From Vicugna pacos (lineage: Eukaryota > Chordata > Mammalia > Artiodactyla > Camelidae), in the NCBI RefSeq assembly GCF_048564905.1, contig NW_027328897.1, positions 62,001-126,000 on the forward strand: a DNA stretch of 64,000 bases, given 5' to 3'. The translations under genes and the position numbers were made by a program. Below the pieces are notes generated by a model. The model made no database searches. It saw only the letters and a list, made by a program, of their open reading frames with translations, and had not been told where the DNA came from. Below, one piece after another: positions 36,009 to 46,994 of the stretch; positions within the stretch are counted from its first letter, which is position 1, and each line of letters begins with the position of its first letter.

Positions 36009-36514
36009 ATGGAGAGGAATCCTTGGCCAGTCTCATTGCTGATCCTGTGGCTTCATCTTGGCGGTAAGCCCAGGGGTGACCAAAGCACATGTGAACAGTC
36101 TAGGGTGGTGATGGGGAAGGAGGAGGATGCAGTCAGGCACCTCCAGGTTCTATCTGGGAATGTGTGGAGACAGTGAACATCCATGCAGAGATCAGTCTCT
36201 ATCTCTGACTTTGTCTTTATGAACAGGAGGGAGCCTCCTCTTGAGCATGAAACAGGGTCCTCCACGGGTGCACGTTCAGGAAGGAGAGAGCCCCAGTGCC
36301 ACCTGCAGTTTCCCTTCCAGCTGTTTTCATGCTCTTCACTGGTACAGATGGGAACCTGCAAAAAGTCCCCAGAACCTGCTTGTAATGATTTTAAATGGAG
36401 ACGAAAAGGAGGAAGGACGAGTAAGAGTCACTCTGAATACTAAGGACGGTCACAGCTACCTGCACATCAAAGGACCCCAGCCCGAGGTCTCAGCCACATA
36501 CCTCTGTGCCTCCA
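36009..36514 (+). CDS. TRAV24: T-cell receptor alpha variable gene, TRAV24
   Basis: Leader exon 36009-36063 (MERNPWPVSLLILWLHLG), of the human TRAV24 type; 163-bp intron; V exon 36227-36514. The mature protein starts GGSLLLSMKQGPPRVHVQEG. It then has first Cys in SATCSFPSSCFHALHWYRWE (FPSS...ALHWYRWE is diagnostic), AKSPQNLLVMILNGDEKEEGR in FR2-FR3, and second Cys in ATYLCAS (36505-36507). The frame and splice sites are intact. There are two oddities. CDR1 has an extra Cys (SSCFH; human has Asn). The FR3 acidic residue before S-A-T is replaced (QPEVSATYLC, human QPEDSATYLC), so the usual Arg-Asp salt bridge may be lost. The gene may therefore fold less well despite its open frame. Confidence 0.92.
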
Positions 36515-36553
36515 CACAGTGCCCTGCAGTCACCTACAGCCCCTGCCCAAACC
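36515..36553 (+). other. 23-RSS of TRAV24
   Basis: Heptamer CACAGTG (36515-36521), 23-bp spacer, nonamer GCCCAAACC (36545-36553). Confidence 0.93.
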
Positions 36554-36599
36554 GGTGCCTGGTGCTGCTCTGGTGCCAGCGTTGATGAAGAGGCAAAAA

Positions 36600-37767
36600 T
36601 CGGGTGGAATAGGGAAATTCAATGCATTACAGAGTTTTCAATAATTCGGTCACTGTAGCTCCCTAAACTAACTGGACTGTTATTAAATATCACTAACCTG
36701 GACTCCCACCAACGTATTAGCCATTTCATTGAGTCAGATCCCTTGCCTCCTCTTTTGCCAGGATTCCAAGTGAGCTAGATAGTAACTCAGACCTACCTTA
36801 AACAATCTGGTTAATCTAGGGCAATATTTACCCTCCCACATCAGGACGCACCCTAAGAGCTAGTCCTGTCATATTTCTTCACATGGATGAACACAGCATG
36901 TGGACATGTGGATAAGACTTTTCTCACACACCTGGCATGGAATAATATGCCTATTTTATACCAGAACAGGCAATTCTGCTTCATTTAACTCATTGGGGAT
37001 TTTGGTTTTTGCTTAGTTCAACCCTCCCCCTATGTGGACCTCTGTATTTTCTTTTCTTCTCATGGGGGCTATTTGCATTTTTGAAAATCACTTGTGATGT
37101 CTGAAATGAGCATTGATAGGGGAAGTTCACTGCCACACTTGGTCTCTCCTCCAGTTTTTACTGTGACTGTGATATTGGACAATAACTGAATGCTATGGTC
37201 TCAGTTTCTTCATTTGTAATTCCCAGGTATATGAGGCTGGTCACGTATCTGGTGCTGAAATCACTTTGCAGTTTTCCAAATAATCCACCAGTTTAATACC
37301 CCATCATTCCTCTGCAGACATTTAATTCTGGAGCCTTTCTGGGTGTTGTCAACAAGATCAACTTCCTTCCGGTACTCTTCATCTAAGAGCTTGAGTCTCA
37401 GCTTTCTCCCAACATCTACCTTAGTAACTAGTTATCCAGCTCCTGTCCAGCTTCCTGAATTATGTGGCTGTTCTCTCTCTCTCTCTCTTTTATTATGTGA
37501 TCTCTTTCTCTCTCTTTATTTGTAGATTTATGTGTTTTTCAAATCTTATTACTGTTATTATCTCATGCTTAGGAAAAAATAATACATATTATAAAAACAA
37601 CATTGGATTCCACACAAATCCCTGACTGGAACGATTTAAGATGTACATACATGAAAAGATTTTTTTCAAAGATCATTCACAAGGCAGTAATGAATCTCTT
37701 TGACCATCAAATGGAATATCTGAATCCATTTTGCTCCATGGGTAGCAAACTGCATGTGTAGAGCTGT
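36600..37767. other. Intergenic, left of duplication copy B
   Basis: No gene seen. A CT-rich simple repeat lies at 37471-37516. The homology with window base 1 begins at 37768; the preceding part of the unit lies outside the window. Confidence 0.5.
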
Positions 37768-39750
37768 AAGTGTGAGCACAGGCCTGATTGAGGAGAACCC
37801 CCAGCTCACTGCACACTCGTGCTGGTGGAGTGAAACAATATGGAGAAGAGCTGCTGGTCAATCTCCAAACCAGGTCTCCATCATTATTGTCACAAATAAC
37901 AATGGGAAAAAATTCTAATATTTTCAGTAATGATCCTGTGGCTTTAGCTAACTCTGAATAGTTAGAAACATAAGGCACAGAAAAAAGCAAGGTCAAAATT
38001 TGACTCATCTGCTCATTGCTGCAACACAACACTTCATGGCATTTCTCACCATAGAATAAAAAATGGACTTTGCTTATACAGCACTTCAGGGTAGAAAGCT
38101 AGTAAACAGAGCCACGACTCCACGCTCCATGGGCCCCTTTTGCCTACAATGTGAGAGGGTAAAGCTCATGCCACACGTGCAATCAATTCCTGGGAACCGT
38201 GGCACAAAATCTGCAAATGTACTGTTATAAATGTGAGGAATATGTAAATTTGAACTGGAGAGATTTTACAAAAAATTCATGTCTTTAGGAAAGTCATGAG
38301 TAACTAAGGAAATATGGGTCAAAAGTCTCAGTTTTGGTGGGTTCTCAAATTGATCTGAAATTGAAGATAGTCTATTAAATTTTGATTATTTGTAGAGATA
38401 CATGACCTTTTAAATAGTCGCTCATTTTTTTTAAAGCTATGTCACATGCAGTGAGAAGAATGAGTGAACTATAAAAGCCACATTGAACACAAAAAGCTGA
38501 CACCTCCCTGTTTACTGCAGGGCCCCAACATGAGCACTCAGCCAGCTGCGCCTGTGAGCGGAGACCCAGAGCTCTCGTTCCATCCCAGCAGAGGCAGCGG
38601 GGCTCTGTGCCTCATACGTGAAAGAAAGTTTGGTGAAAAGGGCAGATGCTCCAGGCCCAGCTGTTAGAGGCAATCAGAAACCAGAGAGAGAAAAAGCACA
38701 ATTTTTTCTTGCCAACTTCTCACAAGTCCTCCCAAGGACTCTTCTCCACAGAACTTCAGGGCAACTGTGTTTACTTACATAGCAAATCACCCCCAACCTC
38801 AGCAACTTGAAACAGTCACCATTTTCTTACCTCATGACACCTCGGCTCCAGCTAACACCTGGGGGCTTGGCTGCACTGGAACAGCTCAAACTGCTCACTT
38901 ATGTCTGGAGTTTCAGTGGGAGCGCCTGGAAGCCGGGGCTCAGCTGGAGCAGACAGGGCCGGGCTCACCTCTCATTCCAGGCGTCCTCAGAATGACCATG
39001 GCCTCCGCACGGGTCTCTCTTCATGGTTTCTCTGGGAAACTGCGCATCTTATCTGGTGCCTTTTTGTCAAATTACATTGATTTTTATGTCCCTGGTATGT
39101 GGAAAGGTAACATAGTGAAACAGTAAACATGAACTCTAAATTGGATAATTCACAAACATTGATACCCTGTATGACAGCAGAGAAATAGGTGCTTTTTATC
39201 TTCTATTTTGAGATCATAGTTTGTCTAACCATAAATCAGGAGTCTTTCCCACATTTATTAAAATGTCTGTGAGCTAACACGCTCCACTAGCACATGCAGA
39301 GACACACACGACGTGAGCCTGATGAAGCTGGACACAACAAAGGAAACGTATTATTTCCTCCTGATGCTCTAGTTTTAAACCACAGAGTCCATTTTTAAAA
39401 GGCAAATCATTCCTCCATGAACAATATCATTATGAGTAGACTCTTTCTTTTCAAGCCTTGACAAACTTACATCCACTTGAATTAGAAAGCATTCTGTAAG
39501 GAATTGGTTAGAAAATCAGCAATTTCTGATCTAGTCACAGGGGGGCAGCATCTGCAAACACAGACACCCACCCCCTTCTGAAAATAGGTGAGTGAAACAT
39601 GGTAGGTCTGATTGGCTCTCAACCTGCAGTCCCTCCCTTCTGCTTTCTTTCCAAAAGGCAGGGGCAGGGTTTGGAGGAAACTTGTACAAGGGAAACCCAT
39701 CAGGAGTGGTCAGATTCAGCAACTGTTTCTGAAGAGGAAGAAGAGGGAAG

Positions 39751-40338
39751 ATGTTTCTCATAACAACGATTCTGATCTTATGGATGCAAATATCACGTGA
39801 GTTTGGGATCTCCCTGGTTGCTCCCAGAGAATTCAGCAGTGTGGGTTATTATCTTCAGGCAACTGCAGGAATGAGATTTTCTGATTGAGAGCTAAGATGT
39901 TGAGAAAAACACAAAAACTAAAAGGAGGAAAGAGGTAGTTGGGGAGGGAGACATGGAAAGAAGGAGAAAGTACACAGAAGAATGAGAAAGACCATTGTAG
40001 CTGAGGGAATAGACATCTAATCAGACCCTGATTTCTCCCACTCTTTTTCTGAACAGAAGTGAATGGACAACAGTTAAAGCAAATTCCTGAATTCATCTTC
40101 CTACAAGAGGGAGAGAACTTCACCACATACTGCAATACCTCAAGCATTTTAGGCAGCTTACAGTGGTATAAGCAGCAGCCTGGGGGACGTCCAGTCTTCT
40201 TGATGACATTAACTAAGGGTGGAGACGTGAAGAGGCAGGGGAGACTGACAGCTTGGTTGGGAGAGACCAAAAAGGACAGCTTCCTGCACATCCCGGCCGC
40301 CCAGACTGCAGATGTGGGAACCTACTTCTGCGCAGGGG
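39751..40338 (+). CDS. TRAV25: T-cell receptor alpha variable gene, TRAV25 (copy B)
   Basis: Leader exon 39751-39796 (MFLITTILILWMQIS); 260-bp intron, the same length as copy A; V exon 40057-40338. Mature start is GQQLKQIPEF, first Cys in TTYCNTS, Trp in LQWYKQQPGGRPVF, FR3 KKDSFLHIPAAQTADVG, and second Cys in TYFCAG. The frame and splice sites are intact. Against copy A the V exon has 13 changed amino acids and 3 silent changes by my count, several in or near CDR1 (TID versus ILG) and CDR2. Relative to human TRAV25 this copy keeps TYFCAG and a better nonamer, so it is likely the better-functioning paralogue. Confidence 0.93.
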
Positions 40339-40377
40339 CACAGCGCTCTCAAAGCACCTGCTGCCTGTCCCCAAACC
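40339..40377 (+). other. 23-RSS of TRAV25 copy B
   Basis: Heptamer CACAGCG (40339-40345), 23-bp spacer, nonamer CCCCAAACC (40369-40377). The nonamer is closer to consensus than in copy A. Confidence 0.92.
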
Positions 40378-40932
40378 TCGCTGTGGGGCTCCAGGAGCAG
40401 CTCCTCCTCAGCTGTCCTCAGGGCAGGAGCCAGGGAAAGCTGAAGTCACAAAGTCTGTGAAGTAATTGAATTATTAACTAAAAAAAAAAAAACAATCCCC
40501 AGGCTCATATGGTGTTATTGCAGAATTGTCCCACACATTTGAAGAAGAAATAGCATGAATTCTACACAATTTCTTCCAGATGATAGAAAGAAAATAATTC
40601 TCACTCATTTTATGAAGCTACTATTACCCTGATACCAAAATCTGAAAAAGGCCATATCAAAATGAAAACTACAGAGAAATATCCTTTGTTAATATAGAAA
40701 CAAAATTTGTTAAGAAAATATTAGGAAGTAGAATTCATCCATATATAGAAAGAATAGTATACCCAGCACGAATGGCTTTTGTTCAGGGATGAAGGACCTT
40801 CTTCAATGTTTGAAAATCAATTGATGGAATTCACTCTATCAACAGAGTAATAAAGAAGAGTCGTATGATCATATTAATCTACATAGAAAAAGCATTTGCC
40901 AACATTCACCAGTCACCATGCTGAAAACTCTT

Positions 40933-43455
40933 GGCAATATACGAAAAATCCTCACCAAAATTTTAGCAAATAGAATCCAACAGCACATAAAAAAGATTAT
41001 ACATCATGACCAAGTGGGGTTCATCCCAGGGACACAAGGCTGGTTCAACATACGCAAATCAATCAATGTAATACATCACATCAACAAGAGAAAGGACAAA
41101 AACCACATGATCATCTCAATCGATGCAGAAAAAGCATTTGATAAAATTCAACACCCATTTATGATAAAAACTCTCACCGAAGTGGGTATAGAGGGAACAT
41201 ATCTCAACATGATAAAAGCTATATATGACAAAGCTACAGCCAGCATAGTTCTCAATGGTGAAAAACTCAAAAGCTTCCCACTAAAATCTGGGACAAGACA
41301 AGGATGCCCACTATCACCACTCCTATTCAACATAGTCCTGGAAGTCCTAGCCACAGCAATCAGGCAAGAGAAAGAAATAAAAGGGATCCAAATTGGAAAA
41401 GAAGAGGTAAAAGTGTCATTATATGCTGACGACATGTTACTATATATAGAAAACCCTAAAAGGTCCACACAAAAGCTACTAGAGCTGATTGAAGAATTCA
41501 GCAAGGTAGCAGGTTACAAAATTAATGTTCAAAAATCAGTTGCATTTCTTTACACTAATGATTAATCAACAGAAAAAGAAAGTAAAGAAACAATCCCCTT
41601 TAAAATAGCACCCAAAGTAATAAAATATCTGGGAATAAATCTAACCAAGGAGGTGAAAGAATTATACACAGAAAACTATAAACCATTGATGAAGGAAATT
41701 AAAGAAGACTTTAAAAAATGGAAAGATATCCCACGCTCTTGGATTGGAAGAATCAATATTGTTAAAATGGTCACACTGCCCAAGGCAATCTACAGATTTA
41801 ATGCAATCCCTATCCAATTACCCAGGATATATTTCACAGAACTAGAACAAATCATAATAAAATTTATATGGAACCATCAAAGACCTAGAATTGCTAAAGC
41901 ATTACTGAAGAGAAAGAAAGAGGCTGGAGGAATAACTCTCCCAGACTTCAGACAATACTACAGAGCTACAGTCATCAAGACAGCATGGTATTGGTACCAA
42001 AACAGACATATGGACCAATGGAACAGAATAGAGAGCCCAGAAATGAACCCACAAACCTTTGGTCAACTAATCTTCGACAAAGGAGGCAAGAATATACAAT
42101 GGAACAAAGACAGTCTCTTCAGCAAATGGTGTTGGGAAAACTGGACAGCAGCATGTAAAACAGTGAAGCTAGAACACACCCTTACACCATATACAAAAAT
42201 CAACTCAAAATGGATTAAAGACTTAAGCATAAGACAAGATACAATAAACCTCCTAGAGGAAAACATAGGCATAACATTATCTGACATACATCTCAAAAAT
42301 TTTCTCCTAGAAGAAATAAAAGCAAGAATAAACAAATGGAACCTAATGAAACTTACAAGCTTCTGCAGAGCAAAGGAAACCAGAAATAAAACAAGAAGAA
42401 AACCTACGGAATGGGAGAAAATTTTTGCAAGTGAAACCGACAAAGGCTTGATCTCCAAAATATATAAGCAGCTCATATGACTCAATAAGAAAAAAATAAA
42501 CAACCCAATCCAAAAATGGGCAGAAGACTTAAACAAGCAATTCTCCAAGGAAGACATACAAATGATCAAAAAGCACATGAAAAAATGTTCAATATCACTA
42601 AGTATCAGAGAAATGCAAATCAAAACTACAATGAGGTATCACCTCACACCAGTCAGAATGGCCGTCATTCAAAAATCCACAAATGACAAATGCTGGAGAG
42701 GCTGTGGAGAAAGGGGAACCCTCCTACACTGCTGGTGGGGATGCAGTTTGGTGCAGCCACTGTGGAAAACAGTGTGGAGATTCCTCAAAAGACTAGGAAT
42801 AGACTTACCATAGGACCCAGGAATCCCACTCCTGGGCTTGTATCCAGAAGGAAATCTACTTCAGGATGACACCTGCACCCCAATGTTCATAGCAGCACTA
42901 TTTACAATAGCCAAAAGATGGAAACAACCTAAATGTCCATCAGTAGGTGACTGGATAAAGAAGAGGTGGTATATTTATACAATGGAATACTACTCAGCCA
43001 TAAAAACAGACAACATAATGCCATTTGCAGCAACATGGATACTCCTGGAGAATGTCATTCTAAGTGAAGTAAGCCAGAAAGAGAAAGAAAAATACCATAC
43101 GAGATCGCTCATATGTGGAATCTAAAAAACAAAAAGAAGAACAAACTAACAAACAAAAACAAAGCATAAATACAGGACAGAAATACTCATGGACAGAGAA
43201 TACAGACTTGTGGTTACCAGAGGGGCAGAGGGTGGGAAGGGATAGACTGGGATTTCAAAGTTAGAATAGATAAACAAGATTACACTGTATAGCACAGGGA
43301 AATATACACAAAATGTTATGATAAATCACAGAGGAAAAAAAGGTGACAATGAGTGTGTATATGTCCATGAATGACTGAAAAATTGTGCTGAACACTGGAA
43401 TTTGACACAACATTGTAAAATGATTATAAATCAATAAAAAAATGTTAAAAAAGAA
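40933..43455 (+). mobile_element. Young 5'-truncated LINE-1 (ORF2 part + 3' UTR)
   Basis: A sense L1 with one continuous ORF2 reading frame from about 40933 to the natural stop at 43123-43125. It is broken only by in-frame stops at 41563, 42478 and 42811 and has no frameshift, so it is much younger than other L1s here. The reverse transcriptase shows [10 protein letters not shown] (catalytic YADD, about 41420-41445). Downstream are [13 protein letters not shown] and the C-terminal region with [20 protein letters not shown] (Cys/His pattern). The 3' UTR ends AATAAAAAAATGTTAAAAAAG. It inserted into the old L1 of duplication copy B. I could not find a convincing target duplication. Without ORF1 and with stops it is dead. 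Confidence 0.93.
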
Positions 43456-43459
43456 GCTA

Positions 43460-43750
43460 ACAAAAAGTACATATGTCCCCATGTATACAAAATTATAAAA
43501 TATGCAAATTAATTGATAATGACAATAGTGTTGCCTGGAAATGGGGATGGGCAGTGAGGAGAACGTTTAGAGGAGGATTACAATGGGATATGTGGAAACT
43601 TTGGGGTGATGCATATGTTCATCAGCTTGATTGTGGTGGTGGCTTCACAAATATATACGTAGGTCAAATCTTATAAAATTGTACACTTTAAATAGGTACA
43701 CCTTATTGTTATGCAATTATACCTCAATGAAGCCATTAAAAATCCAATTT
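43460..43750 (+). mobile_element. Old LINE-1 3' UTR fragment
   Basis: 'ggaaatggggatgggcag', 'ggggtgatgcatatgttcat', 'aattgtacactttaaatagg', 'tatacctcaatgaagcc', the usual L1M 3' end, abutting the young L1. Confidence 0.7.
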
Positions 43751-45464
43751 TAACAAATATCCTCATTCAATGTTGTATAAGTCTTCTCGTGTCACCCAAA
43801 ATGCAAATATTTCTCCTTTAGTTTTCATTGGCCTAAAACTATATTTCTTTTTTAATAAAAGTATAGATAACAACTTTCTGCATTCATGTGTGATACATTA
43901 TTTTCAACTCAGCATTATCCCAACCTATTTTTGCTTTCTTCTTAGTCTGTGAAAATGGGAGTTTTTACTGTTTTTCCAGAACTCATTTCTAGCTTAGTTC
44001 TGAGGCAGGTTCTGACAATGGGATTCAGATGGTGGAGGAGAAAGGAAGGGATATGTGAACCCAAACAGTATCTGAGCCTGATTTTATTCCTTAAATCTGC
44101 CCCTGGGGAACTATTCCCATGTTGACTCTGGACTCATGAAGCTCCTTGATGTGAATCTGTGGAGAGTGAACTCCAGCACAGAGACGGAGCTCAGCTTCCA
44201 TCTACGTGTCTGAGGATCCATGGTTACAGGCTTTACAGCAGATACGTCCTTCTCCAGAGCTTCATCCTCTAGCTCTCAGGATTTTTGTTTTTTGTTTTTG
44301 TTTTATAAAATGAATGGTCGTAAAAAGGGAGCTAAAGAAATGCTTGTTTTTGCTGCTGGTACTTCATAGAAAATGACCAGTTACAAATGGTATAATCATG
44401 ACAACGTTTTTCCATGCTGATCCCAGAGCTTTCTCCCTGATATTTGATGACCATCTTGGTATAGATCAGTGATCACAAATGAAATCTCATAGGCCGGTGT
44501 TAGACTGACTGCAACAAAACCATCTGGGAGATTTCAAAAATTACAAATTCATCAATACTAGAAAATATGATTTATGAAATTAGTGGTAGGATTCTAAACT
44601 CCGTTATTTTGAATCACTCACACACTGATTCTACTATCAGCTGATGTGTGAATATCTGCTGATATGTCTTTAACAGTCGAAAAGCTGGGAAAGAAGACAG
44701 TCCTATCTGATGTTCCACGCTTTGATGCAGACCCACATCTTCAAGGTTCCCCTACCCAGTGGGTGGAAAATTATTTGGTTAAAGTTTGGCAACGAAATGT
44801 GGGTAGATGGATGGTAACAGAAAGCATCCCTGAGGTTAGACATCCACTGAGAGTGTCAGATTAGTACTTGTTTGTCTCATATGGGCCAGTCACCTTATCT
44901 TGGTGTCACTGAAATTGTGGGGGAAAAATTTATTCATCTCAGATCATTCTGTAAAAATTCAGTAATTTCAAGTATGCTTTTTTCTTGCTAGGATTCATAT
45001 TTTTTAATGGTGTCTATATGCAGGAATAGATGACTATAAATGAGATAGTGTGACTTTTTTCCTAAAGGGCTTTCATCAGAAGTGTAGTATTCCTTGCACT
45101 TGATAAAATTTAGAACTGAGGAAGCATGGCATTTCAAATAATAATGATTCAGCAGTGATGTCAGGAGCGTCCTAAGAACAAAACAGATCTGAGAAGTTAT
45201 GACAGTTATTGATCAGGGTTCCAAGTGTCACCTGAGGACTGAGATGTGCCTCACAAATAAAGTCAGGAATGAGAACATCTCTCTGCCAAGGGGACAAGAC
45301 TAGGAAACATGCACCCCATGTCTGTCCCCGTCCACCAGGGGAAGCAGCTTCCTAATACAAACACACTTCCTGTGGAAATGTAGGCTTCCCTTTAGCCCTT
45401 CGCTGTGACCTCAACATCGCTTCATGGTAAGAGTCAAGCACATTATTCAGGCGACACTGTAGAG
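43751..45464. other. Intergenic; 5' flank of TRAV9
   Basis: No gene or nameable repeat. This is the region where the TRAV25-type cassette gives way to the TRAV9-13-14 type. A weak CTCF-like string (CCACCAGGGGAAGCA, about 45332-45346) lies about 120 bp before the TRAV9 start. Confidence 0.45.
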
Positions 45465-45924
45465 ATGAACTCTTCTCCAGGCTTAGTGACTGTGGTACTC
45501 TTAATGCTCGGTAAGTAAAATGCCTCTAATAATGTGTATCCCTTCTTCTGTTTCATCAGGAAAATCTTTAACTATAATTTTATCCCAGAGCTTCATATCC
45601 AAGGGCTCATTGACTATTTTATTCTTGCCCAGGACGAGCCCGTGGAGACTCAGTGATGCAGACGGAAGGCCCAGTGACCCTTTCAGAATCAGCTGCCCTG
45701 ACTATGAACTGCAATTATTCAGCTGCGAGGTACCCCACTCTTTTCTGGTACGTCCAGTACCCCGGAGAAGGTCCACAGCTCCTCCTGAAAGCCTCAAGGG
45801 ACAAGGAGAAGGTACTCAAGAAAGGTTTTGAAGCCACGTACCACAGAGAACCAAGTTCCTTCCACTTGGAGAAAGCCTCAGTCCAAGGGGCAGACTCGGC
45901 TGTGTACTACTGTGCTCTGAGTGA
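45465..45924 (+). CDS. TRAV9: T-cell receptor alpha variable gene, TRAV9
   Basis: Leader exon 45465-45510 (MNSSPGLVTVVLLML), nearly identical in plan to human TRAV9-2; 122-bp intron; V exon 45633-45924. The mature part begins GRARGDSVMQTEGPVTLSE. First Cys is in TMNCNYSA, followed by the diagnostic TLFWYVQYPGEGPQLLLKAS. FR3 has KKGFEATYHREPSSFHLEKAS, and second Cys is in AVYYCALS (45911-45913). One NYS sequon is in CDR1. The frame is intact. In human TRAV9 lies well upstream of TRAV22, so its place after TRAV25 marks a cassette rearrangement. Confidence 0.93.
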
Positions 45925-45963
45925 CACAGTGACAGGAGCTGCAGGGGGAGCTGAGCACAAACT
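45925..45963 (+). other. 23-RSS of TRAV9
   Basis: Heptamer CACAGTG (45925-45931), 23-bp spacer, nonamer GCACAAACT (45955-45963), slightly off consensus at both ends. Confidence 0.9.
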
Positions 45964-45969
45964 CTGAGC

Positions 45970-46994
45970 AGCAGGCGGGGCCTGGGTGCTGAGTGTCTCT
46001 GACTGTTTGATCGTCTCTGGTTCCAGCACAGTCTGTGGTGGTTTGTCCCTCAGTCTCCGGTTGACACAAAGATCACACCAATGGCTAGAGCATAAGAAGA
46101 GGAAGTAACCCTGCCCCTTTCCCAACTCGTCATAAGTGAAATTCTAAACAGTCTGACACCAATAGTCCCTCATCCAGGGCCAAGTTAATTTCAAGTAGAA
46201 CCGCATAAACAGTGAAGCAGTCCTTTGCACATCCTTGCGAAGTCCTGCTCCCACACGTTGTTCCAGGTCACCCTGGTGGGTTCTGCTGTGTCTCATAATA
46301 CTTATACAGAGCCAGGTTGTGCCAGAGAAGGTGTCATCTGCATAACGTCTCCCTGACAGAGTCCGGGAGGGGTGGTGCTGTGTGAGTATAGCCTCCAAAA
46401 ACCTTGGTTCCTAATAGAGAGAGAAGTAGAGAGAAGAAAAGAGGAGGAAAAGAATCTCATGTTTAACCAAACAATGGAAAGAGAGGAAGGGATTTTTATT
46501 CACATTTATCTCTTTATCCCTCTGAAACTCTATTAAAAAGGGTGTAAAGAAATCGGAAAGTTCATAACCTTCAAACACAAAGAGAACAGAAAAGGAGATA
46601 ACGGCAGACAGGGATGTGAACCAAATGTCAGTGGGTGCGAAGCTTGAGGAAGAATGACAACTTGCCTTACAGAGTGGATGAAGATGGAACCTAAGCCTAG
46701 TGTGAGAAGCGTCGCAGTGTGTGCTGACACTTGTGAAAGGTTTGAAGGAAACAAGCACCAATTATTTGTGAGTAATTGAGAAACGTGCCGTTGCCCTCGT
46801 GGGTGCACGTGCGTGTGTCACGGGCACTGACGGAGGGCGCTGAAATAGGAGGACCGAGTGAGATCATTTATAATTTAAGGACACCTATGTTCTCACAACT
46901 CTTTCTAACAAGCAATGATCACTTTCTAAACCCAGCAAAAAGTGGAAGCTGTTTTCGATGAATTGATGACAAACAGCACGTAAAAAATTCTCTC
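45970..46994. other. Intergenic, nothing recognised
   Basis: Purine-rich at 46410-46500. Overlapping minus-strand open frames have no recognisable domain. Confidence 0.45.

Larger units (their letters stand above)
37768..40932. repeat. Segmental duplication, copy B (TRAV25 unit)
   Basis: Partner of 1-3115. Includes the 5' flank, TRAV25 copy B and the old L1 fragment behind it. A block present here at about 38185-38280 ('gaaccgtggcacaaaatc...') is missing from copy A. The right end coincides with the 5' truncation of the young L1 at about 40933. Confidence 0.9.

Noticed and set aside
40918-41565. 215-codon frame with a reverse transcriptase domain as a host gene
   Set aside because: It is part of LINE-1 ORF2, 5'-truncated and with in-frame stops.
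44664-44864. 66-codon open frame between TRAV25 copy B and TRAV9
   Set aside because: No domain, no Ig-fold residues, no RSS; chance frame.
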